49,393 nucleotides of DNA from UKL13-2 sp040379385 (GTDB lineage: Bacteria > Pseudomonadota > Gammaproteobacteria > Burkholderiales > Usitatibacteraceae), in contig JBEILF010000001.1 in assembly GCA_040379385.1 (NCBI GenBank), positions 1 through 49,393 on the forward strand, written 5' to 3'. Positions 1-7,879 of this stretch are shown piece by piece. Positions within the stretch are counted from its first letter, which is position 1; each line of letters opens with the position of its first letter. The position numbers and the translations under genes were made by a program. Under the pieces are notes generated by a model, which worked only from the letters and a program-made list of their open reading frames with translations, did not search any database and was not told the origin of the DNA.

Positions 1-472
1 CAATCATGGGGCGGGCAACAATTCCCGGGGCTTGATCGCGTAGCAACAGCAACTCATTTTTCGTTCGCGCCTTGTACCAGCGCTCCGCAAAGAGGATGAC
101 AACCCCGCCAACGATAAACGCCAACGCGACCGGCATGGGATGAAACAGTACGGCCTTGATTTGTTTACTGAACAACAGCCCTAAGATCGCCAGCGGCAAG
201 AAGGCGACAAACAGATTCAGTACAAAACGTTGCGCACGCGGCTCACTGGTAATGCCGCGAAAGGTAAAAACCAGACGAGCGCGGTATTCCCAGCAGACCG
301 CGAGGATGGCACCGGCTTGAATGAAGATTTCGAAGACTAGTCCTTTTTCATCATTGAAATTGAGCAGATGGCCCACCAGTATCAAGTGACCGGTTGACGA
401 GATTGGCAAGAATTCGGTCAATCCCTCTACAACGCCAAGGATGATGGCTTTTACCAATAGGGCTAAATCCAA
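1..472 (-). CDS. uppP: Undecaprenyl-diphosphatase UppP/BacA (C-terminus beyond window)
   Basis: This membrane phosphatase recycles undecaprenyl diphosphate to the monophosphate lipid carrier used for peptidoglycan and LPS; it is linked to bacitracin resistance. The minus-strand translation opens with the family signature VEGLTEFLPISSTGH, in which the Glu and the SSTGH segment are known active-site elements, followed by GHLL and hydrophobic helices ending near ...APGIVARPMI at the window edge. I chose the TTG at 472 because a GGGAG sits seven bases upstream and the only nearby ATG is in another frame. About 157 codons are visible of the usual 265-280. Identity is certain; the start is likely. 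Confidence 0.93.
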   Translation of the reverse strand, partial: MDLALLVKAIILGVVEGLTEFLPISSTGHLILVGHLLNFNDEKGLVFEIFIQAGAILAVCWEYRARLVFTFRGITSEPRAQRFVLNLFVAFLPLAILGLLFSKQIKAVLFHPMPVALAFIVGGVVILFAERWYKARTKNELLLLRDQAPGIVARPMI

Positions 473-561
473 CGCCGTGCTCCCGAAATCAACATGGGCG
501 ATTATAGGTGGGGGTGATGATAAAAATCTTGCGCCAATGGGTTGTCCAGACAGCGTACCGA

Positions 562-1170
562 CTACTGCCTAGCAACAATGAGGCGATCCGCGAGCACCGT
601 AAACGAAAGTGAAGATGTTCCGGCATCCAGCCCAAGCCGACCCACTTGCGCGGCGTTCAGGGTATAGATCGGTTTGTCGTCGAGGTACTCGCGGGCGAGC
701 TGTGAAGCCGCCTTGGCCAACAAGGCGGATAATGCGTCAGGCATATTGTCCACGCGAACCCGATCTAGATTCGCCTCAACCAGCATCACTGCCTTCGACT
801 TCGAGTCGTAACGTGGCTTGCCGGAGAGTGTCATGCTCCCCCAAAGAGAGCGCTGGGAATTGTTCAGCAGAGAGGGTAGTTTTACCTGCACATCGACCGT
901 AACTGACAATCGCGCTGCTGCGGCCTCCTGTCCGCGAGCCGCGTTTGCCAGTACTGGCGTCACCACAGGCCGCATCAGCGTTACCGTCAGCAGATCGGCA
1001 ATATTGCGCTCCATCGGAAACCGCTGGGCGATTCGTTCATTGAGGTCGGTATACGGTACGCTGAGTTGGCGGCTGAAAAACGGCACCAAAGCGCATCCTG
1101 TGAGCGCAAGAAATGCGAACAGGGCGAACCAACGGTAAAGGAGACCCGGCGAAAACAAAAGTGGATTCAA
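562..1170 (-). CDS. DUF1439-type outer-membrane lipoprotein
   Basis: The 202-residue product has a hydrophobic N-terminus ending in a lipobox (ALTGC, Cys near residue 26), so it is predicted to be a lipoprotein. The mature part resembles DUF1439 (YceB-like) proteins: a single alpha/beta domain with a late VRVDNMPDAL-like stretch and a C-terminal segment of alternating hydrophobic residues. Members are periplasm-facing lipoproteins of undefined function, possibly lipid binding. It lies between uppP and ptsI on the same strand with gaps of 89 and 59 bases, so co-transcription with ptsI is possible. The family assignment comes from pattern recognition and is less certain than the lipoprotein call. 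Confidence 0.75.
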   Translation of the reverse strand: MNPLLFSPGLLYRWFALFAFLALTGCALVPFFSRQLSVPYTDLNERIAQRFPMERNIADLLTVTLMRPVVTPVLANAARGQEAAAARLSVTVDVQVKLPSLLNNSQRSLWGSMTLSGKPRYDSKSKAVMLVEANLDRVRVDNMPDALSALLAKAASQLAREYLDDKPIYTLNAAQVGRLGLDAGTSSLSFTVLADRLIVARQ

Positions 1171-1229
1171 GTGACTTCCAATCGAGCCAAGTCAAGCAGG
1201 ATAAGTCGCTCGGCGAGCGTGCAAGGCAT

Positions 1230-2975
1230 CTAAAGCGCGTTGAGCTGATCGAGCAGCTCGCGGGTTTGTTCTGGGTCGCAGGAACGCATAATGGCGGCGA
1301 CAAGTTTTGCGATCTGCGAAACACTTGTCATCAGTACGCGTTGTTTAACCAACAATAAACTGGCCGGGTGCATCGAGAAATCGCGCAATCCGAACCCCAG
1401 TAACAATCGGGTTAAAACAACATCGCCCGCCATCTCGCCGCAGACGGCCACCGGCACTTTCGCAAGATTCGCTTGTTCGATGACACTAGCGATCAGATGC
1501 AGTACCGCCGGGTGCAAGGGGTCGTAGAGGTGGGCGACTGTATCATCGGTTCTGTCAATGGCAAGGGTGTACTGAATCAAATCATTAGTACCAATGGACA
1601 AGAAGTCGAGCTTGGCGAGGAACATCGGCAATGCGATTGCCGCTGCCGGAACTTCGATCATGCCACCGACCAAGATGTTGTCGTTGAATTTTTTGCCCTC
1701 CACTTTTAGCTGCTCTTTGGCCATATCGATGGCAAGCAGGGCCTGGCGGATCTCTACCCATGAGGCCAGCATTGGGATGAGAATTCGGATATCGCCGTAA
1801 CGTGACGCCCGCAAGATGGCGCGTAGCTGGGTATTGAATAACTGCGGCTCGGCGAGGCAGTATCGAATCGCCCTGAGACCGAGCGCCGAATGACCGCCAG
1901 TTGCCAGAGCGGGATCAAGTGACTTATCGGCACCGATGTCCAGCGTCCTAATCACGACCGGCATCCCTTTTAGTCCTTCTGCAACCGCTTTGTAGGCCTC
2001 AAACTGCTCGTCTTCGTCAGGCAGGTCGCGGCGATTCATAAACAAGAACTCGCTGCGGAACAATCCCACGCCGGTTGCGCCAGACTGACGGACTGCATCC
2101 AGATCGGAAGGCAGCTCAATATTGGCATGCAGCTCTACTTTGACACCGTCGAGGGTGGTGGTCGTAGCTGCCTTCAGACGTCCAAGCTTTTGCTTTTCGA
2201 GCTTCCATTGGTGCTGCTTGAGGCGATATTCCGCCAGCACCGTCTCCTCCGGGGCAACAATTACGACACCTTGTGTGCCGTCAACGATGACTAGTTCATC
2301 TTCCCGCACCAACTCGCGGGCTGTGTGTAGTGCAACAAGCGCCGGGATTCCAAGGCTGCGTGCAAGAATCGCCGTGTGTGAAGTTCGACCGCCAAGATCG
2401 GTGATGAAGGCGGCGACCTGATGATCCTTAAACAGGATGACGTCTGCCGGCGAGAGGTCGTGGGCGACAAGAATGGTGTCCTCGGCGCGCTCTCGAAGCT
2501 TCTCCGGAACCGCGCCGCCTTGGCCGGTAAGCGCTGATACGATCCGCTCGGCAACCTGGCGTACATCGGTTTTGCGCTCTCGCAGGTATTCATCTTGGAC
2601 GTCCGCAAACTGTGCGAGTAGTTCATCAACGCGTAGCTTTAAAGCCCATTCGGCGTTGCAGTTTTCGCGCTCGATCATTGCGCGAGGTTCGACCGAAATA
2701 GCGGGATCCTCCAACAACATACGATGAATCGTTACGAACGCAGCGATATCGCCAGAGTGGGTGTCCAATTTGTGCGCTGTTTTTAGACCAACTTCGAGCT
2801 CGTCTAACTCGGCGCGAACCAACTTAACCGCACGGTCAAATCGTTTGATTTCCTTGGCAACAAACTCGACCGGAATAGAGTAGTGGTCAACTTCGAGCGA
2901 TGCAAGCGTTACCAGATGGGCATGGCCGATGGCAATTCCGCCGGAAACCCCCAATCCGTGCATGGTAAAACTCAT
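1230..2975 (-). CDS. ptsI: PTS enzyme I (phosphoenolpyruvate-protein phosphotransferase)
   Basis: Enzyme I takes phosphate from phosphoenolpyruvate and passes it to HPr in the cytoplasm. The 581-residue protein has the usual length and layout: an N-terminal HPr-binding domain, the phospho-histidine signature GGRTSHTAILARS with His200, and a C-terminal PEP-binding TIM barrel with SIGTNDLIQYTLAIDR and the catalytic-Cys segment AVCGEMAGD. The ATG at 2975 has a CGAGG seven bases upstream. It lies 164 bases downstream of ptsH and the EIIA gene on the same strand. No sugar-specific EIIB or EIIC is visible, which suits the reduced, regulatory PTS of many betaproteobacteria. That regulatory role is inferred. 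Confidence 0.97.
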   Translation of the reverse strand: MSFTMHGLGVSGGIAIGHAHLVTLASLEVDHYSIPVEFVAKEIKRFDRAVKLVRAELDELEVGLKTAHKLDTHSGDIAAFVTIHRMLLEDPAISVEPRAMIERENCNAEWALKLRVDELLAQFADVQDEYLRERKTDVRQVAERIVSALTGQGGAVPEKLRERAEDTILVAHDLSPADVILFKDHQVAAFITDLGGRTSHTAILARSLGIPALVALHTARELVREDELVIVDGTQGVVIVAPEETVLAEYRLKQHQWKLEKQKLGRLKAATTTTLDGVKVELHANIELPSDLDAVRQSGATGVGLFRSEFLFMNRRDLPDEDEQFEAYKAVAEGLKGMPVVIRTLDIGADKSLDPALATGGHSALGLRAIRYCLAEPQLFNTQLRAILRASRYGDIRILIPMLASWVEIRQALLAIDMAKEQLKVEGKKFNDNILVGGMIEVPAAAIALPMFLAKLDFLSIGTNDLIQYTLAIDRTDDTVAHLYDPLHPAVLHLIASVIEQANLAKVPVAVCGEMAGDVVLTRLLLGFGLRDFSMHPASLLLVKQRVLMTSVSQIAKLVAAIMRSCDPEQTRELLDQLNAL

Positions 2976-3139
2976 TTGCCAGCCTCGGTATGTTGATCCA
3001 CTTGCGTGTACCAGGAAGTCTTAACGCCAATTTGCGTCGGTAAGCCATCCAAAAGCCTACTCGGCTTTGGATTGATGACAAGTTTGACGATCAACGCCTC
3101 TGACAGGGGTTGAAGCCTCATGTCCACCCCCGCACCAAG

Positions 3140-3409
3140 TCACTCGCCCTCACCAAACTTATCGTTGATTAGCTCTGCGACCGCCGCAAGTGCCTCAGTT
3201 TCGTCGGCACCGGAGGTTTCTAGTTCTACTAGTGTACCCTTCCCTGCCGCCAGCATCATGACACCCATGATGGACTTTGCGTTCACGCGTCGTCCGGCCT
3301 TGCTAATGAATACGTCGCTTTGAAAGCGGGCGGCAGTTTGCGTGAGCTTGGCGGAGGCCCGCGCATGCAGGCCCAGTTTATTGGTGATTTCAATGTGTTG
3401 CTTTTGCAT
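3140..3409 (-). CDS. ptsH: Phosphocarrier protein HPr
   Basis: HPr is the small phosphate shuttle between enzyme I and EIIA proteins. The 89-residue product carries the active-site segment NKLGLHARASAKL with His15, and the regulatory-serine segment KSIMGVMML with Ser46, the residue phosphorylated by HPr kinase in bacteria that have it. Length and both motifs are standard. It starts five bases after the EIIA stop, so the two are almost certainly co-transcribed. The presence of Ser46 allows HprK-type control, but no hprK gene is in this window. Confidence 0.96.
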   Translation of the reverse strand: MQKQHIEITNKLGLHARASAKLTQTAARFQSDVFISKAGRRVNAKSIMGVMMLAAGKGTLVELETSGADETEALAAVAELINDKFGEGE

Positions 3410-3414
3410 GACGC

Positions 3415-3831
3415 TCAGATGGTTTTTCCCAGCGCTTCACAACCGCTTGCAGACATTTGAATAATGCCTTCGGTGCCGCCTGCACGTGCCTTTTCGATTA
3501 ACTCCGCCATTGGGCGTTCCCGGTATGTGAGTGCACGTATCAGCATGGGCAAGTTTACGCCGGAAATTCCTTCGATACGGCCTGAATCCAGCAGTTTGCA
3601 GGCAATGTTAGAAGGCGTTGCGCCAAAAATGTCGGTCATCACCAGTACTCCGTCACCTTGATCCACGAAACGAATCAGATCCCGGCCTTGCGGCAAGATG
3701 GCATCCGGATCATCGTGAACGGTCACACCGAGCTGACGGAGATACAGGGGGCGCTTCCCAACGACATGGGACGCACAGTGAATGAGGCTTTCGCCCAATG
3801 TACCGTGGGCAACAATTAATAGTCCAATCAT
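3415..3831 (-). CDS. PTS EIIA component, mannose/fructose type
   Basis: This 138-residue soluble EIIA domain (PTS_EIIA-2/Man family) accepts phosphate from HPr. His9 within LLIVAHGTLGESL is the expected phosphorylated residue, and the DIFGATPSNIA segment near residue 70 is typical of the mannose-type fold. It is a stand-alone domain without EIIB or EIIC, as in the betaproteobacterial EIIA-ptsH-ptsI cluster, where it is thought to act in regulation rather than sugar uptake. It heads the three-gene unit on the minus strand; any promoter would lie in 3832-4204, where I cannot pick out convincing hexamers. Confidence 0.93.
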   Translation of the reverse strand: MIGLLIVAHGTLGESLIHCASHVVGKRPLYLRQLGVTVHDDPDAILPQGRDLIRFVDQGDGVLVMTDIFGATPSNIACKLLDSGRIEGISGVNLPMLIRALTYRERPMAELIEKARAGGTEGIIQMSASGCEALGKTI

Positions 3832-4204
3832 GGCGTGATTTTAGCCCATCATGCAAATTGGCCGATACCGACCAGAAGTTGCGCCGAGGCTTGGCCAAAA
3901 TATTTTATGAGTCGTCCGGCGCTTCCGGCGCTTCAAAGGACGTGCCGCCGAACGATTGGCAAACCAATTTGGCGCATTCCTCTGTTTTGATGGACCCGCA
4001 GCCGCACGTTCGCTAGGCGAGAAGACAGCCCATTTTGACAAATACGGCCTTCCGACTGAACGCATTTGGCAAATACCGGTCGCCATGACGTGGTCGATCT
4101 GGCGTAACCATCGTTCCCTCACCCGCTTGCAAATGTCGCCAAGAGACATTCAGGCCAGACACCATCACGGCGGCAATTTTTGTGCTCCGCCGCAATTTCG
4201 CCGC
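3832..4204. other. 373-base gap without a convincing gene
   Basis: Open frames of 60 to about 100 codons exist on both strands here, but none has a good ribosome site or recognisable protein features. The minus strand just downstream of the MarR-like stop can form a short GC-rich hairpin (CGGCGG at 4168-4173 against CCGCCG at 4187-4192), but no T-run follows. In related bacteria gshB often sits upstream of this EIIA gene; it is absent. I see no clear remnant of it. Confidence 0.4.
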
Positions 4205-4801
4205 TCACAAATCGTCGTCGTCGACCACGCCGCCTTTGGCCTCATACAGCCAACATATTTTCCTAGTATCTGGCCCCGACAATCGATCACCCATCAGTCC
4301 ACATCTATATGCGCGCGCGGACAAGCGCTCGAAATGCCGACATCCTGGGCATTTACCGAAAGGCGAGCCGTCGCGGTCGGATTGGAAAGTGGTGAGCGTC
4401 TCGCGAAGAGCCGAGACGGCGTTGCGTATCCGGTTTGGGCTGATCTCACGTGTAGCGTGAATCCAGGCAAGCTGCGGTTGCGTATCGTATAAGAACTGCT
4501 CTCCGGTTGCCGACAGGCGAAGCCGAACAACCCGCCGGTCAATGTCATCTTGGTAGCGCTCAATCAGGCCGCGTCGATCAAGTAGCAGCAGGCTTTGTGA
4601 GATGGTGCCCTTGGTTAGTCCGAGGTATTCGCTGAGCGCCTGCGGCGTGTTTGAGTAGCGGTTTGCATTGGCCAAATACACTAGCGCTTCTACATGGACG
4701 GGTGCGAGTTGCTCATCCGAGCCAGCGCGTCGTGCCTCTGCTCGCATCAAGTTACCGAGCCGCTCAACGAGTTCCAGCAGCACAAGTGGATTCTTATCCA
4801 T
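4205..4801 (-). CDS. MarR-family regulator with a C-terminal four-cysteine tail
   Basis: The predicted 198-residue protein has a MarR-type winged helix-turn-helix at about residues 55-120, with recognition-helix region LGLTKGTISQSLLLLDRRGL and the wing RYQDDIDRRVVRLRLS. Beyond it is an extension with cysteines at 151, 154, 167 and 183 (C-x2-C-x12-C-x15-C), which could bind a metal or an Fe-S cluster. It ends in an acidic DDDDL. I chose the ATG at 4801 because homology-like sequence begins at MDKNPLVLLELVERL; an open frame continues to 4921. It is monocistronic, between the EIIA gene and cyaY. The target genes are unknown, and the metal-sensing idea is inference from the cysteines alone. Confidence 0.8.
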   Translation of the reverse strand: MDKNPLVLLELVERLGNLMRAEARRAGSDEQLAPVHVEALVYLANANRYSNTPQALSEYLGLTKGTISQSLLLLDRRGLIERYQDDIDRRVVRLRLSATGEQFLYDTQPQLAWIHATREISPNRIRNAVSALRETLTTFQSDRDGSPFGKCPGCRHFERLSARAYRCGLMGDRLSGPDTRKICWLYEAKGGVVDDDDL

Positions 4802-5068
4802 GCAAAAGCCCAAGGTAAAAAATTTGCGACGGGGAAATAGATCGGTATGACACCATCTAAACAAACGCCACAAAATCAATTCTAGCCCGTCTGGCCAAAT
4901 AAAGTAGCGAATCGATACCAAGACTGGTCGAATTTAAGCCCCGTATTTTTAGTGTTGGGTCGATACATAAATACGGTTCTGACTCTTGCAACAGCTTTTC
5001 ACAATTCCTGCGACACTGCTTGTGGGAGTGTATTAATGTTGCCTAGGCAATGCCAGCTTCGTCAACAC

Positions 5069-5407
5069 CTAATCCAAAGAGATCAAAATCTGGCCACCCG
5101 CTTGCTGTGAAACAAGCTTGCTCAGTAGGCTGCAAAGCGTTTCCCCGCTACGAGTATCAACCCAACCAACAGACGCAAAACGAAAGTGAAACCCCCCCGA
5201 TTTTGCGGCAACCCAAATTTCGCGATTGGGCGTTTGCCGATTGATGATGATCTTGCTGCCATTTTCGAACGAAAGCGTCAAAATCCCGCTAGAGAGTTCG
5301 CTGTCGATATTTGTTGGCGCTTCGTCCAATAATGTTTGCAGGCGCAAGAATAACGCATCAACAAGCAGATGAAACTCAGTTTCCGGCATCGAAACAGCGG
5401 CGGACAT
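5069..5407 (-). CDS. cyaY: Frataxin-like iron donor CyaY
   Basis: CyaY binds iron and modulates iron-sulphur cluster assembly through IscS. The 112-residue protein has the frataxin core: an acidic helix at the N-terminus (ETEFHLLVDALF...LLDEAP) and the strands ILTLSFENGSKIIINRQ, then IWVAAKSGGFHF and the closing RSGETLCSLLSKLVSQQAG. This matches the family well. Two in-frame Met codons (5407 and 5389) are possible starts, neither with a strong ribosome site; the upstream frame to 5491 overlaps the divergent lptM and is unlikely to be used. Divergent placement against lptM-lysA is a common proteobacterial arrangement. Confidence 0.93.
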   Translation of the reverse strand: MSAAVSMPETEFHLLVDALFLRLQTLLDEAPTNIDSELSSGILTLSFENGSKIIINRQTPNREIWVAAKSGGFHFRFASVGWVDTRSGETLCSLLSKLVSQQAGGQILISLD

Positions 5408-5489
5408 AGTGGGCTTTCGGCGCGAGTTGTTCGTTTTGGGGGCTGTCATCGCGTGATACCATCGGCTAAACAACTCCGAAATGTGCATC

Positions 5490-5633
5490 ATGCAATTACG
5501 TCAGATTTTACGCATATTGTCGCTGGTGGTACTTCTCGTGGCGCTTGTAGGCTGTGGCCAAAAAGGACCGCTGCGTCTTCCCGATTCGCCAAAACCCGCT
5601 GCGAGCTCAGGGGGGAGTACATGGCCGCTATAG
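5490..5633 (+). CDS. lptM: LptM-type small lipoprotein (YifL-like)
   Basis: This 47-codon gene encodes a signal peptide with lipobox LVALVGC (Cys22) followed at once by the family hallmark CGQKGPLRLP. LptM-type lipoproteins help the LPS translocon LptD/LptE mature in enterobacteria. Such genes sit directly before lysA in many proteobacteria, as here. The last 13 bases overlap the lysA start, suggesting translational coupling. An in-frame ATG at 5481 could also serve as the start. The protein is short enough that automated callers may skip it. The lipobox and the CGQKGPL motif make the call firm. Confidence 0.9.
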   Translation: MQLRQILRILSLVVLLVALVGCGQKGPLRLPDSPKPAASSGGSTWPL

Positions 5634-6895
5634 AAGTTTTTGGCGCACACTACCAGTCAGGAGAACTGTGGGTTGAGGGGGTGAGATTAGGTGATGTTGC
5701 AGAGAAATTTGGCACGCCAACCTTTGTCTACTCACGAGCGGCGCTGACCAAAGCCTATCGCCAGCTCGATGAGGCGGTCGGTCATGCGCGCTCGGGACGT
5801 CCCTACACGATTTGTTACGCGGTAAAGGCAAATTCAAACCTTGCCGTGCTGAATACACTGGCGCGACTTGGGGCCGGATTTGATATCGTTTCTGGCGGCG
5901 AGCTAACGAGAGTCCTCCGCGCGGGCGGCGAGGCGAGTAAGGTGGTTTTCTCCGGCCTAGGAAAAACAGCGCATGAGATCGCCACAGCCCTGAAAGTCGG
6001 CATTAAGTGCTTCAATGTCGAATCAGAATCTGAGTTATTGCGGCTGAACGAAATCGCAATATCGTTGGGGCTGCGTGCGCCGGTTGCTCTCCGCGTAAAC
6101 CCAGATGTCGATGCGAAGACCCATCCGTACATTTCAACCGGGCTAAAGAACAATAAATTTGGGATTGCCTTCGGTCGCGCTCGCGCAGTCTATAGAAGCG
6201 CGGCAGCGATGCCAGGAGTCAAGGTTGTGGGCGTGGACTGCCATATCGGTTCGCAACTGACCGACGCCACGCCGCTGGTCGAGGCGATGGGAAAGATTGT
6301 CGCGCTGGCTGATCAGTTGGCCGCAGACGGCATTGAGATACATCATATATGCCCGGGCGGTGGTATTGGAGTTACGTATGAAAATGAAACCCCAATCGAC
6401 CTGACGACTTATGCCGCAGCGTTGGAACGCACGATTGGTGGGCGAAACGCCGAGCTCCTTCTAGAGCCGGGGCGCGCGATAGCGGGCAACGCGGGCTTGT
6501 TGCTAAGCCGAGTGGAGTACGTCAAGCTTGGGGACCACAAGAACTTCCTGATCGTCGACGCTGCAATGAACGACTTGATTCGCCCCGCGCTATACCAAGC
6601 GCACCATGAGATCGTTGCGGTCCGCCAAAACAGTAGCCGTGGAGCAGCGGAGTTTGACGTCGTTGGGCCAGTTTGTGAAAGCGCGGATGTCCTCGGCTAT
6701 TCGAGAAAGCTCAGCGCGTCTGCCGGCGATTTGATCGCTGTGCTTTCAGCCGGTGCTTACGGCTTTGTGATGTCCTCAAACTACAATACCCGTCCCCGTT
6801 CCGCCGAAGTGATGGTTGACGGAGATGGGGTTTATATTGTTCGCGAGCGCGAGACAGTTGATAACTTGCTGTCCGGGGAACATCTGCTCCCATAA
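5621..6895 (+). CDS. lysA: Diaminopimelate decarboxylase
   Basis: LysA performs the last step of lysine synthesis, decarboxylating meso-diaminopimelate with PLP in the cytoplasm. The 424-residue protein has the PLP lysine in CYAVKANSN (Lys69), the HIGSQ segment, the glycine-rich CPGGGIG phosphate-binding loop, the EPGRAI motif, and the late VVGPVCESAD with its catalytic cysteine, then GAYGFVMSSNYN. The ATG at 5621 follows a run of G ending in GGGAG; the frame stays open much further upstream, but that region is lptM and the cyaY shadow. It is co-transcribed with lptM. Confidence 0.97.
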   Translation: MAAIEVFGAHYQSGELWVEGVRLGDVAEKFGTPTFVYSRAALTKAYRQLDEAVGHARSGRPYTICYAVKANSNLAVLNTLARLGAGFDIVSGGELTRVLRAGGEASKVVFSGLGKTAHEIATALKVGIKCFNVESESELLRLNEIAISLGLRAPVALRVNPDVDAKTHPYISTGLKNNKFGIAFGRARAVYRSAAAMPGVKVVGVDCHIGSQLTDATPLVEAMGKIVALADQLAADGIEIHHICPGGGIGVTYENETPIDLTTYAAALERTIGGRNAELLLEPGRAIAGNAGLLLSRVEYVKLGDHKNFLIVDAAMNDLIRPALYQAHHEIVAVRQNSSRGAAEFDVVGPVCESADVLGYSRKLSASAGDLIAVLSAGAYGFVMSSNYNTRPRSAEVMVDGDGVYIVRERETVDNLLSGEHLLP

Positions 6896-6975
6896 TTGGA
6901 ATTTGTAAGACAGCCGTCTCTCCAGCCTTGAGACGTACGAGGCAAAAAGTCAAACGACTCAATGAGGCGCTTCAG

Positions 6976-6998
6976 AATGGTATTGTGTCGATACCATT
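6976..6998. repeat. Perfect 8-bp palindrome in the lysA/H1-like intergenic region
   Basis: AATGGTAT and ATACCATT flank a seven-base spacer. A second inverted repeat (CGTCTC at 6915-6920 with GAGACG at 6930-6935) lies 20 bases after the lysA stop. Neither has a downstream T-run, so either could be a weak terminator, an operator or chance. The rest of the 397-base gap (6896-7292) shows no gene; only the ribosome site of the H1-like gene is clear. Confidence 0.4.
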
Positions 6999-7292
6999 AT
7001 GGCGAAGTCAATCGCAAATAATCAGCGTTGACAGCGTGAATAACTGGTGTTCAAAAAATTTCTTACATAGAATCCGCTTCACCAAGTGCTCGCGGCGAAA
7101 GTTTATTGAATTCCTCGCATTTGGATTCTTTTAGGCAGGCAACCGCGAGTGGAGTGAGGTTGTTTCGCCGTCTCTAGCGTTCTCGGCAACTGCCAATCTC
7201 AATCGTTCGTCTGAACTGATGTCTTGGTGACTCGATTCAGTAGAGTTGAGTCCAAACAAGCAATTCGGTCCAACCATCGAAAGGAGTTGATC

Positions 7293-7517
7293 ATGGCAAC
7301 AGCCAAGAAAAAGCCGGCAGCAAAAAAAGCGGCTAAGAAACCAGTAGCGAAGAAGCCAGCAGCAAAAAAAGTAGCCAAGAAGCCAGCAGCAAAGAAAGTC
7401 GCGAAGAAGCCTGCGGCAAAAAAAGTGGCTAAGAAGCCAGCAGCAAAGAAAGTCGCGAAGAAGCCTGCTGCGAAAAAAGCGGCTAAGAAGCCCGCTGCAA
7501 AAAAAAAAAGTAGCTAA
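7293..7517 (+). CDS. Histone H1-like Lys/Ala repeat protein, cut short by a frameshift
   Basis: The ATG at 7293 follows AAGGAG with good spacing and opens a highly basic low-complexity protein made of repeated KKPAAKKVAKKPAAKK units. Betaproteobacteria carry similar H1/HC2-like DNA-binding proteins thought to compact the nucleoid. The frame as given stops at 7517 after 74 residues. The cause is a run of eleven A at 7499-7509. With one base fewer the repeat pattern carries on (VAKKPAKKPAAKKAAPKKAAP...) to a TAA at 7633-7635, giving 113 residues, and a hairpin follows 22 bases later. The break is either a sequencing error, a real mutation, or a slippage site. Confidence 0.8.
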   Translation: MATAKKKPAAKKAAKKPVAKKPAAKKVAKKPAAKKVAKKPAAKKVAKKPAAKKVAKKPAAKKAAKKPAAKKKSS

Positions 7518-7635
7518 GAAGCCTGCCAAGAAGCCCGCTGCAAAGAAAGCAGCCCCTAAGAAGGCAGCCCCTGTAGCAAAGCCCGCGCCGATGGTGACCC
7601 CGGTCATCACGCCGCTCATCAAACCAATGGGCTAA
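7518..7635 (+). other. Out-of-frame continuation of the H1-like gene
   Basis: Read in the frame shifted by the poly-A run, this stretch encodes further AKK and PKKAAP repeats and a proline/hydrophobic C-terminal tail ending in LIKPMG before TAA at 7633. Repeat content and codon use match the upstream part, so it belongs to the same ancestral gene. Confidence 0.7.
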
Positions 7636-7657
7636 CCGGGCCCAGCGCTTCAGTCAA

Positions 7658-7710
7658 TCTCAATCCGGTAGGGTGTGACTTCTGAACCGTACACCCCAAC
7701 CGGATTGAGA
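7658..7710 (+). terminator. Long hairpin after the H1-like gene
   Basis: TCTCAATCCGGT at 7658-7669 pairs perfectly with ACCGGATTGAGA at 7699-7710, and the stem extends inward through GGGTGT/ACACCC with one bulge. The T-tract after it is weak (CATTTATCTT). It is probably a terminator for the H1-like transcript. Its placement right after 7635, not after 7517, supports the longer reading frame. Confidence 0.6.
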
Positions 7711-7835
7711 CATTTATCTTGCCAAGCGGTGCGCAGGTGTTTGCAAATCATGCGGATATAGAAAAAGGTCGGCAGCCGTCCGCAAACGTCAAACGGATGG
7801 GCACTATCGTTAGGTAAGCGGCATCATCCTCGGCG

Positions 7836-7863
7836 TCCCAATCGATACATAAAGCGATTGGGA
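7836..7863. repeat. 9-bp inverted repeat at the end of the minus-strand gene
   Basis: TCCCAATCG and CGATTGGGA flank a ten-base loop just downstream of the stop of the small membrane protein on the minus strand. It could act as a terminator for that aroE-mtgA-linked unit, although no T-run follows on the minus strand. Confidence 0.4.
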
Positions 7864-7879
7864 GCTAGCAGCGGGAACG

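Noticed and set aside
3956..4492. A 178-codon plus-strand frame
   Set aside because: It runs opposite the MarR-like gene for most of its length, has no ribosome site and no recognisable domain.
7131..7622. A 163-codon minus-strand frame opposite the H1-like gene
   Set aside because: Its Phe/Leu/Cys repeats are the antisense of the Lys/Ala repeats; the plus strand has the ribosome site and the biased, protein-like composition.
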